DNA of 64,000 nt. It comes from Microbacterium sp. LWH13-1.2. GTDB lineage: Bacteria > Actinomycetota > Actinomycetes > Actinomycetales > Microbacteriaceae. Shown one piece after another: positions 55,187 to 63,333 of this stretch (the first letter of the stretch is position 1; each line of letters opens with the position of its first letter). Position numbers and translations under genes: made by a program. The notes under the pieces are model-generated. The model had not been told where the DNA came from, did no database searches, and saw nothing but the letters and a program-made list of their open reading frames with translations. The DNA is taken from positions 2,542,001 to 2,606,000 of the forward strand of contig NZ_CP151635.1 in NCBI RefSeq assembly GCF_038397735.1, written 5' to 3'.

Positions 55187-56206
55187 CTACCGACGGCTGT
55201 GCAGTTCCTCCTCTGCCAGCAGGTTCACGAGTTCGTCATATCCGTAGAGACTCGCGAGATCCTTCGGGGTGAGTCCTGCATGTGTTCTCAGCGTCAATGA
55301 GGCCCCGGCGTCGATGATCGCCCGAGCCGAGTCGATGTGTCCGTGCCACACCGCATCGTGAAGCGCGGTCAGTCCGTTGTAGGGCCCTTGCGCATCGACG
55401 TCCGCCGCGGCGCTCGTGCGGCCGCCTGCAAGCAGACTGCGAAGGACATCGGCGTGTCCGAAGTAGGCGGCGTCGTGCACCGCCGTGCCCCTCATGAGTC
55501 CGATGGTGCGTCGCGGATCTGCGCCCGCGGCGAGCAGTCGCTCGACGACGGCCACATGGCCTTCACGGGCGGCGACGCCCAAGGGCGTGTAGTCGTCATC
55601 GAAGCCACCGACGATCGGGTGGCGCTCATTCAGCATCCATCCTTCTTCGATGAGCCGCTCGACGGCAGGAAGGTCGCCCGCCTTCGCGGCCCCGAACAGA
55701 GATAGCGAGGCCACCCGTCGGGCGCTGGCGGAGTCATGGGCCGTGATGAGGTCCGCGATGGCGTCCAAGCCGTCCTCACGCGCGAGCTCCACTGCGCTCT
55801 GATGCCAGTGGTTCCTCACATCGGTTCGAGCTCCGCGATGCAGCAGCGCCTGGACAGCCTCCGGCTGTTTCTGGAGCACGGCGTCCATGAGGGCGGTGTT
55901 CCCGAGTGTCGGCGACTGCTGATCGATGAAAGCGCCATGGTCGAGAAGCAGTGAGACCACGTCGCCGCTTCCCCCCTGCGCCGCTTTGTGGAGCGCCGTG
56001 GCGCCCATCTGCCGCTCCACAGCCCGAGGATCAGCGCCGGCGCTCAGGAGGATCGCGACGAGTTGCGCGTTTCCTCGAGCAGAGGCCACCATGAGCGCGG
56101 TGAGTCCGTCTGCGAAGGCCTGGTTGACGTCGGCTCCTGAGCGCAGGAGCTCCGAGACACCGGAGAGATCCTCCCGTCGAACTGCGTGGTCGAGGTTCAT
56201 CATCAT
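55187..56206 (-). CDS. Ankyrin-repeat protein
   Basis: The 339-residue protein is made of about eight ankyrin repeats (for example DGLTALMVASARGNAQLV, GATALHKAAQGGSGDVVS, NGLTALHDAVWHGHIDSA) with no other domain or signal peptide. Three consecutive ATG codons start it, the first at 56206, overlapping the stop of the epoxide-hydrolase gene. It probably serves as a protein-binding scaffold; the partner is unknown. Confidence 0.9.
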   Translation of the reverse strand: MMMNLDHAVRREDLSGVSELLRSGADVNQAFADGLTALMVASARGNAQLVAILLSAGADPRAVERQMGATALHKAAQGGSGDVVSLLLDHGAFIDQQSPTLGNTALMDAVLQKQPEAVQALLHRGARTDVRNHWHQSAVELAREDGLDAIADLITAHDSASARRVASLSLFGAAKAGDLPAVERLIEEGWMLNERHPIVGGFDDDYTPLGVAAREGHVAVVERLLAAGADPRRTIGLMRGTAVHDAAYFGHADVLRSLLAGGRTSAAADVDAQGPYNGLTALHDAVWHGHIDSARAIIDAGASLTLRTHAGLTPKDLASLYGYDELVNLLAEEELHSRR

Positions 56207-57222
56207 CTGCTCTTTCCTTCGGTGCGGTCATGGAGCGTGTCGGGCCAGTCGATTCCGGCGAGGAAGGTGACGATCTCCGCCGTCACTCGTTCGGCTGCCT
56301 CGTGCTGCGGCCAGTGGCCTACGCCTTCGAGGCGAATCACATCGACCAGCCTCGGGGCGGATGCGCGCAACTGTTCCACGGTGGGCGGTTCAGGGTGGAA
56401 CAGCTGGCAGAGGCCGTCTTCCGCTCCCCAGATGTAGAGAGCGGGCTGTCGGATCGGTACGCCCTTGAATGCCGACAACTGCTCGAAAGTGATGTCGGAC
56501 GCTCGGTAGTAGTTCAGACCGCTATCGAAGCCGCTCTTCTGGAATGCCGCGATCGAGGACGACACGTAGGAGGGATCCGCCCACGAGGGGACGCTCACCG
56601 GTGCCGGTCGCAGCATTCCGCGAGAGGCGTCGATGGGATCCCATCCTTCGCCCGTTGCCGGACTTCCCGACAGCCAGTACAGCGCACTCGGGATCGATGC
56701 TGCGGCCGGTTCGAACGCGAGATGCCCCTCCGGCTTCATCATCTCGAAGGCGTAATAGCGATCAGCCAGCCCGTCATTCCTGAGCTGATCCCACGTGCTC
56801 ACCTCCCCACGCGGAAGGAAAGGGATGCTCACGCTGACGAGACCGAGGAAGAGATCCGGACGAAGCACCATCGCGCGCTGCGCGACATCGGCTCCCCAGT
56901 CGTGACCGACGAGCACTGCCTCGGTGATCTCCAGCGCCTCCAGAAGGCCGACAAGGTCTCCGACGGTGTGCAGAGCACTGTAGAGCTCGACATCGCTGGG
57001 CGAGTAGCTTGCGCCGAACCCTCGCATGTCCAGTGCCACAGCCCGGTACCCTGCTGCCGCGACACCGGCCATCTGGGTGAGCCACGTCTCTGCGACGTCG
57101 GGGAACCCGTGGGCGAACAGGACGGCGGGACCTTCTCCTTGATCGAGCACGTGGAAGGACTGACCGTTCACGTCGACCTCCCCCCGCCGCAGCGGCGGGA
57201 TCGTGCTTGCTGATGCGTTCAT
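56203..57222 (-). CDS. Soluble epoxide hydrolase-like alpha/beta hydrolase
   Basis: The 339-residue protein has HGFPD, the nucleophile Asp108 in GHDWG, cap-domain tyrosines (LNYYR) and the base His in GVGHWPQHE. These fit soluble epoxide hydrolases. It diverges from a TetR regulator across a short AT-rich region and heads a unit with ankyrin and second hydrolase genes. A detoxification role is likely, with the natural substrate unknown. Confidence 0.88.
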   Translation of the reverse strand: MNASASTIPPLRRGEVDVNGQSFHVLDQGEGPAVLFAHGFPDVAETWLTQMAGVAAAGYRAVALDMRGFGASYSPSDVELYSALHTVGDLVGLLEALEITEAVLVGHDWGADVAQRAMVLRPDLFLGLVSVSIPFLPRGEVSTWDQLRNDGLADRYYAFEMMKPEGHLAFEPAAASIPSALYWLSGSPATGEGWDPIDASRGMLRPAPVSVPSWADPSYVSSSIAAFQKSGFDSGLNYYRASDITFEQLSAFKGVPIRQPALYIWGAEDGLCQLFHPEPPTVEQLRASAPRLVDVIRLEGVGHWPQHEAAERVTAEIVTFLAGIDWPDTLHDRTEGKSR

Positions 57223-57321
57223 GTGTTCGTCTCCCCTTCTCGTGAGCGGCGGGAGGAAACCGCGGAACGTACCGCCGCTCCCGCCCCACGCTCGGTAAGC
57301 TACTTATAGTAACAACATAAC

Positions 57322-57334
57322 CTACTGAAGGTAG
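57322..57334. promoter_or_regulatory. Short dyad at the TetR start, candidate operator
   Basis: CTAC-N5-GTAG lies directly before the TetR start and overlaps its AAGG ribosome binding site. The region 57300-57338 is unusually AT-rich. It may control both the TetR gene and the divergent hydrolase unit. Confidence 0.45.
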
Positions 57335-57338
57335 TTTA

Positions 57339-57959
57339 ATGACCGATACGACGACGGCAAGGCAGGGCGATCCCCCCAAGCGCCGACTCTCCTGGCAGGC
57401 CCGCCACCAGGATCTGCTGGAGAAGGGGCTGAGCATCGTGCGGGAGAACGGAGTGGACGCGCTGACACTCGGCACCCTCGCCCAGCGAGCGGGGGTGTCG
57501 AAGCCCGTCGTCTACGACCACTTCGACACCCGTTCGGCGTTGTTGACCGCTCTGTACCGGTGGATCGACGCGGAGCGGAAGCGGGCATTCCAAGAGGGCA
57601 TGGCCCAGGGTGACCTTGCTTACGAACCCACGATCGACGCCCTTTCTTCGACGTACATCCGGTGCGCGACCGATGCGAGCGGCGAGTTCTTCGCCATCGG
57701 CGCCGCGATGACGGGCAATGAGGAACGCTCGCGCATCTATCGCGAGCTCGTCGACACGGGTGTCGAGATGTTCGAGGCTGTCCTTCGACCCCATGTCCGC
57801 CTGCCCGACCCAGAGCTTCAGCGCCTCTGCATCGGCCTCGTCGGCGCGGGAGAATCCCTGTCGACCTCGGTCCTCGAAGGCGCGACCACTGAGGCCGAGG
57901 CGATCGCGACGTTCTCGCGGTTGATCGGGCGGGCGATGGGCGGTCCACTGTCCGACTAG
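57339..57959 (+). CDS. TetR-family transcriptional regulator
   Basis: The 206-residue protein has a TetR helix-turn-helix at about residues 25-70 (LTLGTLAQRAGVSKPVVYDH). It diverges from the epoxide hydrolase-ankyrin unit and probably represses it. The ligand-binding domain gives no further clue. Confidence 0.9.
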   Translation: MTDTTTARQGDPPKRRLSWQARHQDLLEKGLSIVRENGVDALTLGTLAQRAGVSKPVVYDHFDTRSALLTALYRWIDAERKRAFQEGMAQGDLAYEPTIDALSSTYIRCATDASGEFFAIGAAMTGNEERSRIYRELVDTGVEMFEAVLRPHVRLPDPELQRLCIGLVGAGESLSTSVLEGATTEAEAIATFSRLIGRAMGGPLSD

Positions 57960-58005
57960 CCGGAACGTTTCGCTCCTCGCCTCAGTTTGCGATCATCGCG
58001 ATCGT

Positions 58006-58020
58006 TTGCGTTCTTCGCAA
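58006..58020. promoter_or_regulatory. TTGCG-N5-CGCAA dyad upstream of the unknown small protein
   Basis: TTGCG-TTCTT-CGCAA is a perfect dyad 22 bp before the start at 58042; another TTTGCG copy lies at 57986. It may be an autoregulatory site. Confidence 0.45.
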
Positions 58021-58041
58021 TATGCTGCTTACAATGCAAGC

Positions 58042-58479
58042 ATGGACAAGAGAGACAGAGTCGACGACATCATCGATATCATCCTTCCGCTGCCCGACCC
58101 TGCGCCGGACGACTGGGACGAGCGGAGCCGCAAGGCCCGTGAGGCGGTGCGCGAGGAGGTGGCCACGAAGCGCGGGATCTACGAACATCACCTGCGCACG
58201 GGCGATGGAGCCGACGGGGACGGGCTGGCCGAGGACTTCCTCATCTCGGAGATCCGACTCGCGGGCGTCGACATGCGAGACGCAGAAGAACGGATGCGCA
58301 TGTTGATCGCCTACGGGCGCGAGTTCATCTCGCCGCAGCCGTACCCGTTGAAGACGATCGCGGAAGCGGCCGGAATGTCGATCTCGGGCACGCGCAGCGC
58401 GTACACCGTCGACGAGATCACAGCCGTCGCGGCACGGATCGGCCGCCAGCCCATCCGGCCCAAGGGCGAGTCGATCTGA
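58042..58479 (+). CDS. Small protein of unknown function, possible DNA-binding C-terminus
   Basis: The 145-residue protein is charged and soluble, with no signal peptide. The C-terminal stretch PYPLKTIAEAAGMSISGTRS, then AYTVDEITAVAARIG, could form a helix-turn-helix, but I do not recognise the family. No ribosome binding site precedes ATG 58042, so translation may be leaderless. It lies directly upstream of a two-component system in the same direction. Confidence 0.65.
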   Translation: MDKRDRVDDIIDIILPLPDPAPDDWDERSRKAREAVREEVATKRGIYEHHLRTGDGADGDGLAEDFLISEIRLAGVDMRDAEERMRMLIAYGREFISPQPYPLKTIAEAAGMSISGTRSAYTVDEITAVAARIGRQPIRPKGESI

Positions 58480-58481
58480 TC

Positions 58482-58604
58482 ATGACCGGATCAGCCGAAA
58501 GAGGCAGCAGTACCGGCGGGCTCGAGCCAGGCGCACAAGTCTCGCCTCCCACGGAATCCACCGACATCACCTCGCAGCTCGACGAGTTCCCTCCAGCTTC
58601 CTGA
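58482..58604 (+). CDS. Possible 40-residue small protein
   Basis: ATG 58482 begins two bases after the previous stop and the frame ends in TGATG, overlapping the histidine kinase start by one base. The peptide starts MTGSAERGSS and is Ser, Thr and Pro rich, with no predicted fold. Tight spacing suggests translational coupling, but no clear ribosome binding site supports it. Confidence 0.35.
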   Translation: MTGSAERGSSTGGLEPGAQVSPPTESTDITSQLDEFPPAS

Positions 58605-59812
58605 TGAGGGACCGTCAGGAGGAGCCCTTCGCCCGACCGTCATCACCGGCACCGCGTCAGCGACGCGTGTGGGATGCCGCGTGGCGCGTCACGGTCGCCG
58701 CCATCGCGGGGGCCGTGACCCTGGGCATCGTCTTCGGTATGAGCATCGATCTGGGAGCAGATCGGACATCGGCTCGTTTCGCAGGCCTGGTGCTGCTGGA
58801 CGTTGCGGTGGGGTGCATCGCCGTCGGGTTGCTGCCGCTGCGGCGGCGCGCTCCTGTGGTCGTCGGGGGACTGCTCGCCGTGGGCGGTGCCGTGTCAGCG
58901 TCTGCCTGGCCGGCCGCGCTCCTTGCACTGGTATCCGTGGCGACTCGACGCCGCCCGGTCGAGATCGCCATTGTCAGCGCGACCTGGGTCGTCGCGGTGA
59001 TGAGCGTCACCCTGACCGGTCTGAACCTGCTCGGCACTCGAGCATCCGGGGATGACGTTGCTGTACCTCTCGTGATGCTCCTTGTCGTGCTGGCGGCCAC
59101 CGTGGCTGTGGGCGCCTCGATCGGTGCACGGAGGGCGTTGGTGATGTCGCTCCGCGAACGTGCGGTCCTCGTCGAGGAGGAGCAGCGTCTGCGGGAATCC
59201 GCCGCGCGGAACAACGAGCGCACACGCATCGCCCGCGAGATGCACGACGTACTGGCGCACAGGTTGTCGTTGACGGCAGTTCATGCCAGTGCGCTGCGGT
59301 ACCGAACAGATCTCGACCCGGACGAACGCGTGACGGCGATCGAGACGGTGCATGAGAATGCTCGCGAGGCACTGGGAGAGCTCCGTGAGGTTCTGGCCTT
59401 GGTGCGCGACCCGGAGAGTTCGATGCGGGATCGGCCACAGCCGACGCTCACCGATCTCGATGCTCTTCTGTCCAGCCAGTCGGGTGTCGAGCTGCACTGC
59501 GCGATCGACGTCACGGGCCTTGCCGTCGCTGTGAGTCGACACGCATACCGCATCATCCAGGAGTGCCTCACGAACGCGCGGCGCCACGCACCGGGGGTTC
59601 CGGTACGTGTGCGCATCGATGGTTCGATCGGTGAGCACCTCGGCATCACGGTGGTCAACGCCATCGTCGCCGCGTCGGACCTGAACGCCTCACGCGGATT
59701 CGGGCTGATGGGCGTCGAAGAGCGTGCATGCTCGGTCGGGGGTACCGTCGATATCGCGTCCGGACCGGTCGAGCACCGCGTCGCCGTCACGCTCCCCTGG
59801 GCCGCGGCATGA
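58604..59812 (+). CDS. NarL-type sensor histidine kinase (HisKA_3)
   Basis: The 402-residue protein has about five membrane segments in residues 26-190 with very short loops, so it probably senses membrane state or a small ligand. The phosphoacceptor is His214 in REMHDVLAHRLS, and the ATP-binding domain has QECLTNARRHAPG and GFGLMGVEERA. It overlaps its response regulator by four bases. Confidence 0.92.
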   Translation: MRDRQEEPFARPSSPAPRQRRVWDAAWRVTVAAIAGAVTLGIVFGMSIDLGADRTSARFAGLVLLDVAVGCIAVGLLPLRRRAPVVVGGLLAVGGAVSASAWPAALLALVSVATRRRPVEIAIVSATWVVAVMSVTLTGLNLLGTRASGDDVAVPLVMLLVVLAATVAVGASIGARRALVMSLRERAVLVEEEQRLRESAARNNERTRIAREMHDVLAHRLSLTAVHASALRYRTDLDPDERVTAIETVHENAREALGELREVLALVRDPESSMRDRPQPTLTDLDALLSSQSGVELHCAIDVTGLAVAVSRHAYRIIQECLTNARRHAPGVPVRVRIDGSIGEHLGITVVNAIVAASDLNASRGFGLMGVEERACSVGGTVDIASGPVEHRVAVTLPWAAA

Positions 59813-60495
59813 TCACCCCCGTCGATGCCGAGGTCCTGGTCGTGGTCGTGGACGACGATCCGCAGGTGCGGTTGGGCCTGCGCCTCGTGCTCGGCACGGA
59901 TCGCGGCATCCGGGTGATCGGAGAAGCGTCCGACGGTGTGGAAGCGGAGGCTGTCATCGCAAGACATCGTCCTGACGTGGTGCTCATGGACATCCGCATG
60001 CCGCGTTGCGATGGTCTGACTGCGACCGCGCGCGAGGTGGCGGCCGATCCTGCTCTCCCCGTCATCGTGCTCACCGCATTCGACGCCGATGAAGACGTGG
60101 TGCGTGCGCTGCGAGCCGGTGCTCGAGGGTTTCTCTTGAAGGATGCGCCCCCGATCGAGCTTGTGGCCGCGGTGCGCGCCGCGGCCACGGGACGAAGGGT
60201 GCTCGCGCCTGACGTGCTCGACAAGGTGATGCGCCTCGCCGCCGACCACGCGCAGCTCCCGAGCGCGGCGGAACGTGATGCGCTAGCAGCTCTCACACCG
60301 CGTGAATGCGATGTCGCACGGGCGCTTTCGCACGACGCGTCGAACGCTGCCATTTCGGCGGAACTGTTCCTGTCAGTCACGACCGTGAAGACACACGTCG
60401 GACGGATCCTCGCCAAACTGGGTGTCGACAATCGCGCTCAAGCGGCGGCCGTCATCCGACGCAGCATGCCGGCTCCGCGCGCCGGCACGCAGTGA
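59809..60495 (+). CDS. NarL/LuxR-family response regulator
   Basis: The 228-residue protein has a receiver with VVDDDPQVR, phosphoacceptor Asp in VVLMDIRMP and Lys in LLKDAP, then a LuxR helix-turn-helix (LTPRECDVARALS, LSVTTVKTHVGRILAKLG). ATGA overlap with the kinase gene makes them a pair. Target genes are not evident nearby. Confidence 0.93.
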   Translation: MITPVDAEVLVVVVDDDPQVRLGLRLVLGTDRGIRVIGEASDGVEAEAVIARHRPDVVLMDIRMPRCDGLTATAREVAADPALPVIVLTAFDADEDVVRALRAGARGFLLKDAPPIELVAAVRAAATGRRVLAPDVLDKVMRLAADHAQLPSAAERDALAALTPRECDVARALSHDASNAAISAELFLSVTTVKTHVGRILAKLGVDNRAQAAAVIRRSMPAPRAGTQ

Positions 60496-60566
60496 CGCTC
60501 ACCGAGAACCTGATCAACGACCAGCGACGAGTAGGCTGATCGCTTGTCAAGGGATGGGAGGCCGGT

Positions 60567-61031
60567 GTGCATTACGGCGACAAGCTCTTCTGGCTCTCGG
60601 TCGTGATCCAACGCAAGTATGCGCAGATCTGCGCCGACTTCGACCTGACCCCTGCACAGGCCACGTTGATCTGCGCAGTCAGGAACGAGCCGCGGCAGAT
60701 GGCTGACCTCGCCACGTCGTTGGGCATGACCAAGAACGCCTTGAGCCAGCTCGTCGATCGCGTCACGCGGCTCGGGTTGGTCGGCCGAGCAGGCTCGGGG
60801 AAGGACCGACGGGTCGTGCTGCTCAGCACGACGCCCGCGGGAAAGATCCTCGCGGAGGCGTTGTACACCGCGATCTGCACGCGCCTGCCCGAGATCGCGA
60901 GCGACCTCGACTCCGACGACCAGCGCGACTTCGAGCGCGTCGCCGGCACCATCGCGGACACGTCCCAGCTCTCACCGCTCAACTCGACCCCTTCCGTCGC
61001 GCCATCAGTCGTCGATGGACCTTCGCGTTGA
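60567..61031 (+). CDS. MarR-family transcriptional regulator
   Basis: GTG 60567 follows GGGAGG and gives 154 residues. The winged helix reads MADLATSLGMTKNALSQLVD with wing GSGKDRRVVLLST. Immediately after its stop lies a tandem operator and a promoter for the NmrA-family gene, which it likely represses. Confidence 0.92.
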   Translation: MHYGDKLFWLSVVIQRKYAQICADFDLTPAQATLICAVRNEPRQMADLATSLGMTKNALSQLVDRVTRLGLVGRAGSGKDRRVVLLSTTPAGKILAEALYTAICTRLPEIASDLDSDDQRDFERVAGTIADTSQLSPLNSTPSVAPSVVDGPSR

Positions 61032-61076
61032 CGTTGTTCACGGCATGAACTAGTTTGGTTCATGCCATGAACTAGT
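61028..61076 (+). promoter_or_regulatory. Promoter with tandem operator for the NmrA-family gene
   Basis: TTGACG (61028-61033), 17 bases, then TAGTTT (61051-61056) form a good promoter. Two 19-base direct repeats, GTTCACGGCATGAACTAGT (61036-61054) and GTTCATGCCATGAACTAGT (61058-61076), lie 22 bp apart over the -10 and start region. Each contains a GTTCA...TGAAC dyad. Confidence 0.85.
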
Positions 61077-61090
61077 GAAGGGTGGCAGCA

Positions 61091-61969
61091 ATGAGCACAC
61101 AGGCGACCGGCACGATCGCGGTCTTCGGCGCAACGGGCCAACAGGGCGGGGCTGTGGTCGATGCTCTGCTGGACCGGAACGCCACAGTGCGGGCACTCGT
61201 GCGCGACCCGCAGTCCGACCGCGCTCGGGCCCTGGCGGACCGCGGCGTCGAACTGGCGGCCGTCCGAACCGACGACCCGACGTCGTTGTCCACCGCGCTG
61301 ACGGCGATCACAGCGTTCTACTTCATGACCCCGGAGGCGAACAGCCTCGAGGAGGTCGAAACCGAGATCCGGATCGGCACCGCGCTCGTCGACGCGGCGG
61401 TCGCTGCACGCGTCCCGCACGTGGTGTTCAACTCGGTCTTCGGCGCAGACCAGGAGTCGGGTGTGCCACACCACGACTCGAAGCGCACCATCGAGGAGCG
61501 GCTGAAGAGGTCTGGCCTCAGGGCGACCATGGTTCGTCCTACCCCCTTCATGGAAGTGATGGCACCGAGGCTGGAGCACGGCGAGATCGTGCTGAGTCTG
61601 CCGTTGCCGGAGGACGTCGCAGTGAAGATGATCTCGATCAGGGACATCGGCCGGGTCGCCGCCGCGCTCCTGCTCGGCCTGGCCGATGCGCCCAGCGGAG
61701 CCGTCGAGCTCGTCGGCGACGAGCTGACGGGCCCGCAGATCGCCGCCGCGTTCGGCGCGCATGTCAGACTCCCCGCACGGTACCAGCCCCTCCCGTTGAG
61801 CGTGCTTTCCAACGACCTGGACAGGGCGATGTTCCGCCAGTTCGCGAAGATGTCCGAACATCCGTCGGATCTCGCCGCGGTGCGTGCGATCGAACCGGCC
61901 ACGCTCTACCTGGAGGAGTGGATCAGATCCACCGCCTGGACCGCACCCGCGCAGGTGGCTGATTCCTGA
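61091..61969 (+). CDS. NmrA-family NAD(P)-binding protein
   Basis: I chose ATG 61091 (GAAGGG upstream) over GTG 61082, giving 292 residues. The Rossmann motif is VFGATGQQGG with ALVRDP after the second strand, typical of NmrA/isoflavone-reductase-like atypical SDRs. It may sense NADP(H) or reduce a small quinone-like compound. It is controlled by the MarR-linked tandem operator. Confidence 0.9.
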   Translation: MSTQATGTIAVFGATGQQGGAVVDALLDRNATVRALVRDPQSDRARALADRGVELAAVRTDDPTSLSTALTAITAFYFMTPEANSLEEVETEIRIGTALVDAAVAARVPHVVFNSVFGADQESGVPHHDSKRTIEERLKRSGLRATMVRPTPFMEVMAPRLEHGEIVLSLPLPEDVAVKMISIRDIGRVAAALLLGLADAPSGAVELVGDELTGPQIAAAFGAHVRLPARYQPLPLSVLSNDLDRAMFRQFAKMSEHPSDLAAVRAIEPATLYLEEWIRSTAWTAPAQVADS

Positions 61970-62007
61970 TCCGTCGCGCACCCGGGTTCGGCGTTCAGCG
62001 TCGAGGG

Positions 62008-63333
62008 TCAGGCGCCGCGCAGTGCCGCGACCGGCTCGATGCGCGCGGCGCGTCGAGCGGGATACCAGCCCGAAGCCCAGCCGACCACTGCGCCCAGCAG
62101 GGCGCCGGCGCAGGCGACAAGCGGGTCGGTCACCGGCGCCCATCCCTGCACGACGGCCACGACGATCACGGCGACCACGCCCACGGCGGCCCCCATGATT
62201 CCACCGATGAAGCCGATCACGATCGACTCGATCATGAACTGCGCGCCGATCTGCCTCCGCGTCGCACCGAGAGCGCGTCGCAGGCCGATCTCTCCGATCC
62301 GCTCCATCACCGACAGCAGGGTGACGTTTGCGATGCCGAGACCGCCGGCGAGCAGGGCGATCACCCCCAGGATCAGGAATACGACGTTGACGTCCGCCTG
62401 GACGTTCCGACTGAGGTCCGACGACGACGCCGGAGCGCTCGCCTCGAGGGCATCGGGGTCGTCCGGCTGAAGTGCGAGGATCGACTGCTCCGCGACCTGG
62501 GGACCCGCCCCGACGGCGATGTGGATGGCGAGCTCGGTCGGAGCAGCGAGGCCGAAATCCGCCCGGGCCGATTCCTGCGGGATGATCACCGCGTCCAGGA
62601 GTTCGGATCGCCCATCCATCCCGTCGACGATGCCGATCACCGCATAGGCGACGCCCGCGACGAAGATCGACGGCTGCGACTCGACACGGTTGATCCCCAT
62701 CCGCTCGGCCGCGCCCGCACCGAGCACCGCCACGCGATCGGCGCGCTCGTCGTGTCCGCCGTCGAAGAACCGTCCCGTCGTGAGAGCGCCGTCCACGGCC
62801 TGGAGCAGATCCTCCGTGGTCGCGAAAAGTCGCGGAGACGGCGCGACCGGCGCTGACGGATCGTTGACGGGCACCGCGGTGATCGACGCCGCCTCCGCCA
62901 GCTGGACCTCGCCGATGAGGGCGGCACCTTCGACCCCGGCCAGCAGAGCCACGCGCTCGGGGGAATCCCAGGGCAGGCGTCCGACCGCGACGGTCGTATC
63001 GTTCGCCCCCGACTGCGCCTTCGCCGCCGTGACGACGACCTGAGTGGCGGCGACACCGTCGAACTGCCGAGCGATCTGTGCGGCAGCCGTCTGCGCGAAT
63101 CCGAGCGTCGCGACCAGCGAGGCGATTCCGAGCACGGTGCCGAGAATGGTCATCACCAGGCGCGCGGGACGTGACCCGATGTCGGCCGTCGCTTCGGCGA
63201 CGAGATCCTGGACTGTGAAGCGATCGGCGTGGGCGACGGCGGGGAGCAGTGGCGCCGCGGACTCCGTCTCCGCGTTCTGCCGTTTCGACCCCGGCGCTTC
63301 TCGCATGCGGCGGTGCCGCGACAAGCGCTTCAC
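62008..63333 (-). CDS. MacB/FtsX-type ABC transporter permease (second system)
   Basis: The 441-residue protein has an N-terminal cytoplasmic tail, a first membrane segment near residue 65, a large external MacB-like domain and three C-terminal segments. GLGIANVTLLSVMERIGEIG and LRRALGATRRQIGAQFMIE are the family signature and resemble the permease at 39711. It follows the ATPase with an ATGA overlap. Confidence 0.92.
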   Translation of the reverse strand: MKRLSRHRRMREAPGSKRQNAETESAAPLLPAVAHADRFTVQDLVAEATADIGSRPARLVMTILGTVLGIASLVATLGFAQTAAAQIARQFDGVAATQVVVTAAKAQSGANDTTVAVGRLPWDSPERVALLAGVEGAALIGEVQLAEAASITAVPVNDPSAPVAPSPRLFATTEDLLQAVDGALTTGRFFDGGHDERADRVAVLGAGAAERMGINRVESQPSIFVAGVAYAVIGIVDGMDGRSELLDAVIIPQESARADFGLAAPTELAIHIAVGAGPQVAEQSILALQPDDPDALEASAPASSSDLSRNVQADVNVVFLILGVIALLAGGLGIANVTLLSVMERIGEIGLRRALGATRRQIGAQFMIESIVIGFIGGIMGAAVGVVAVIVVAVVQGWAPVTDPLVACAGALLGAVVGWASGWYPARRAARIEPVAALRGA

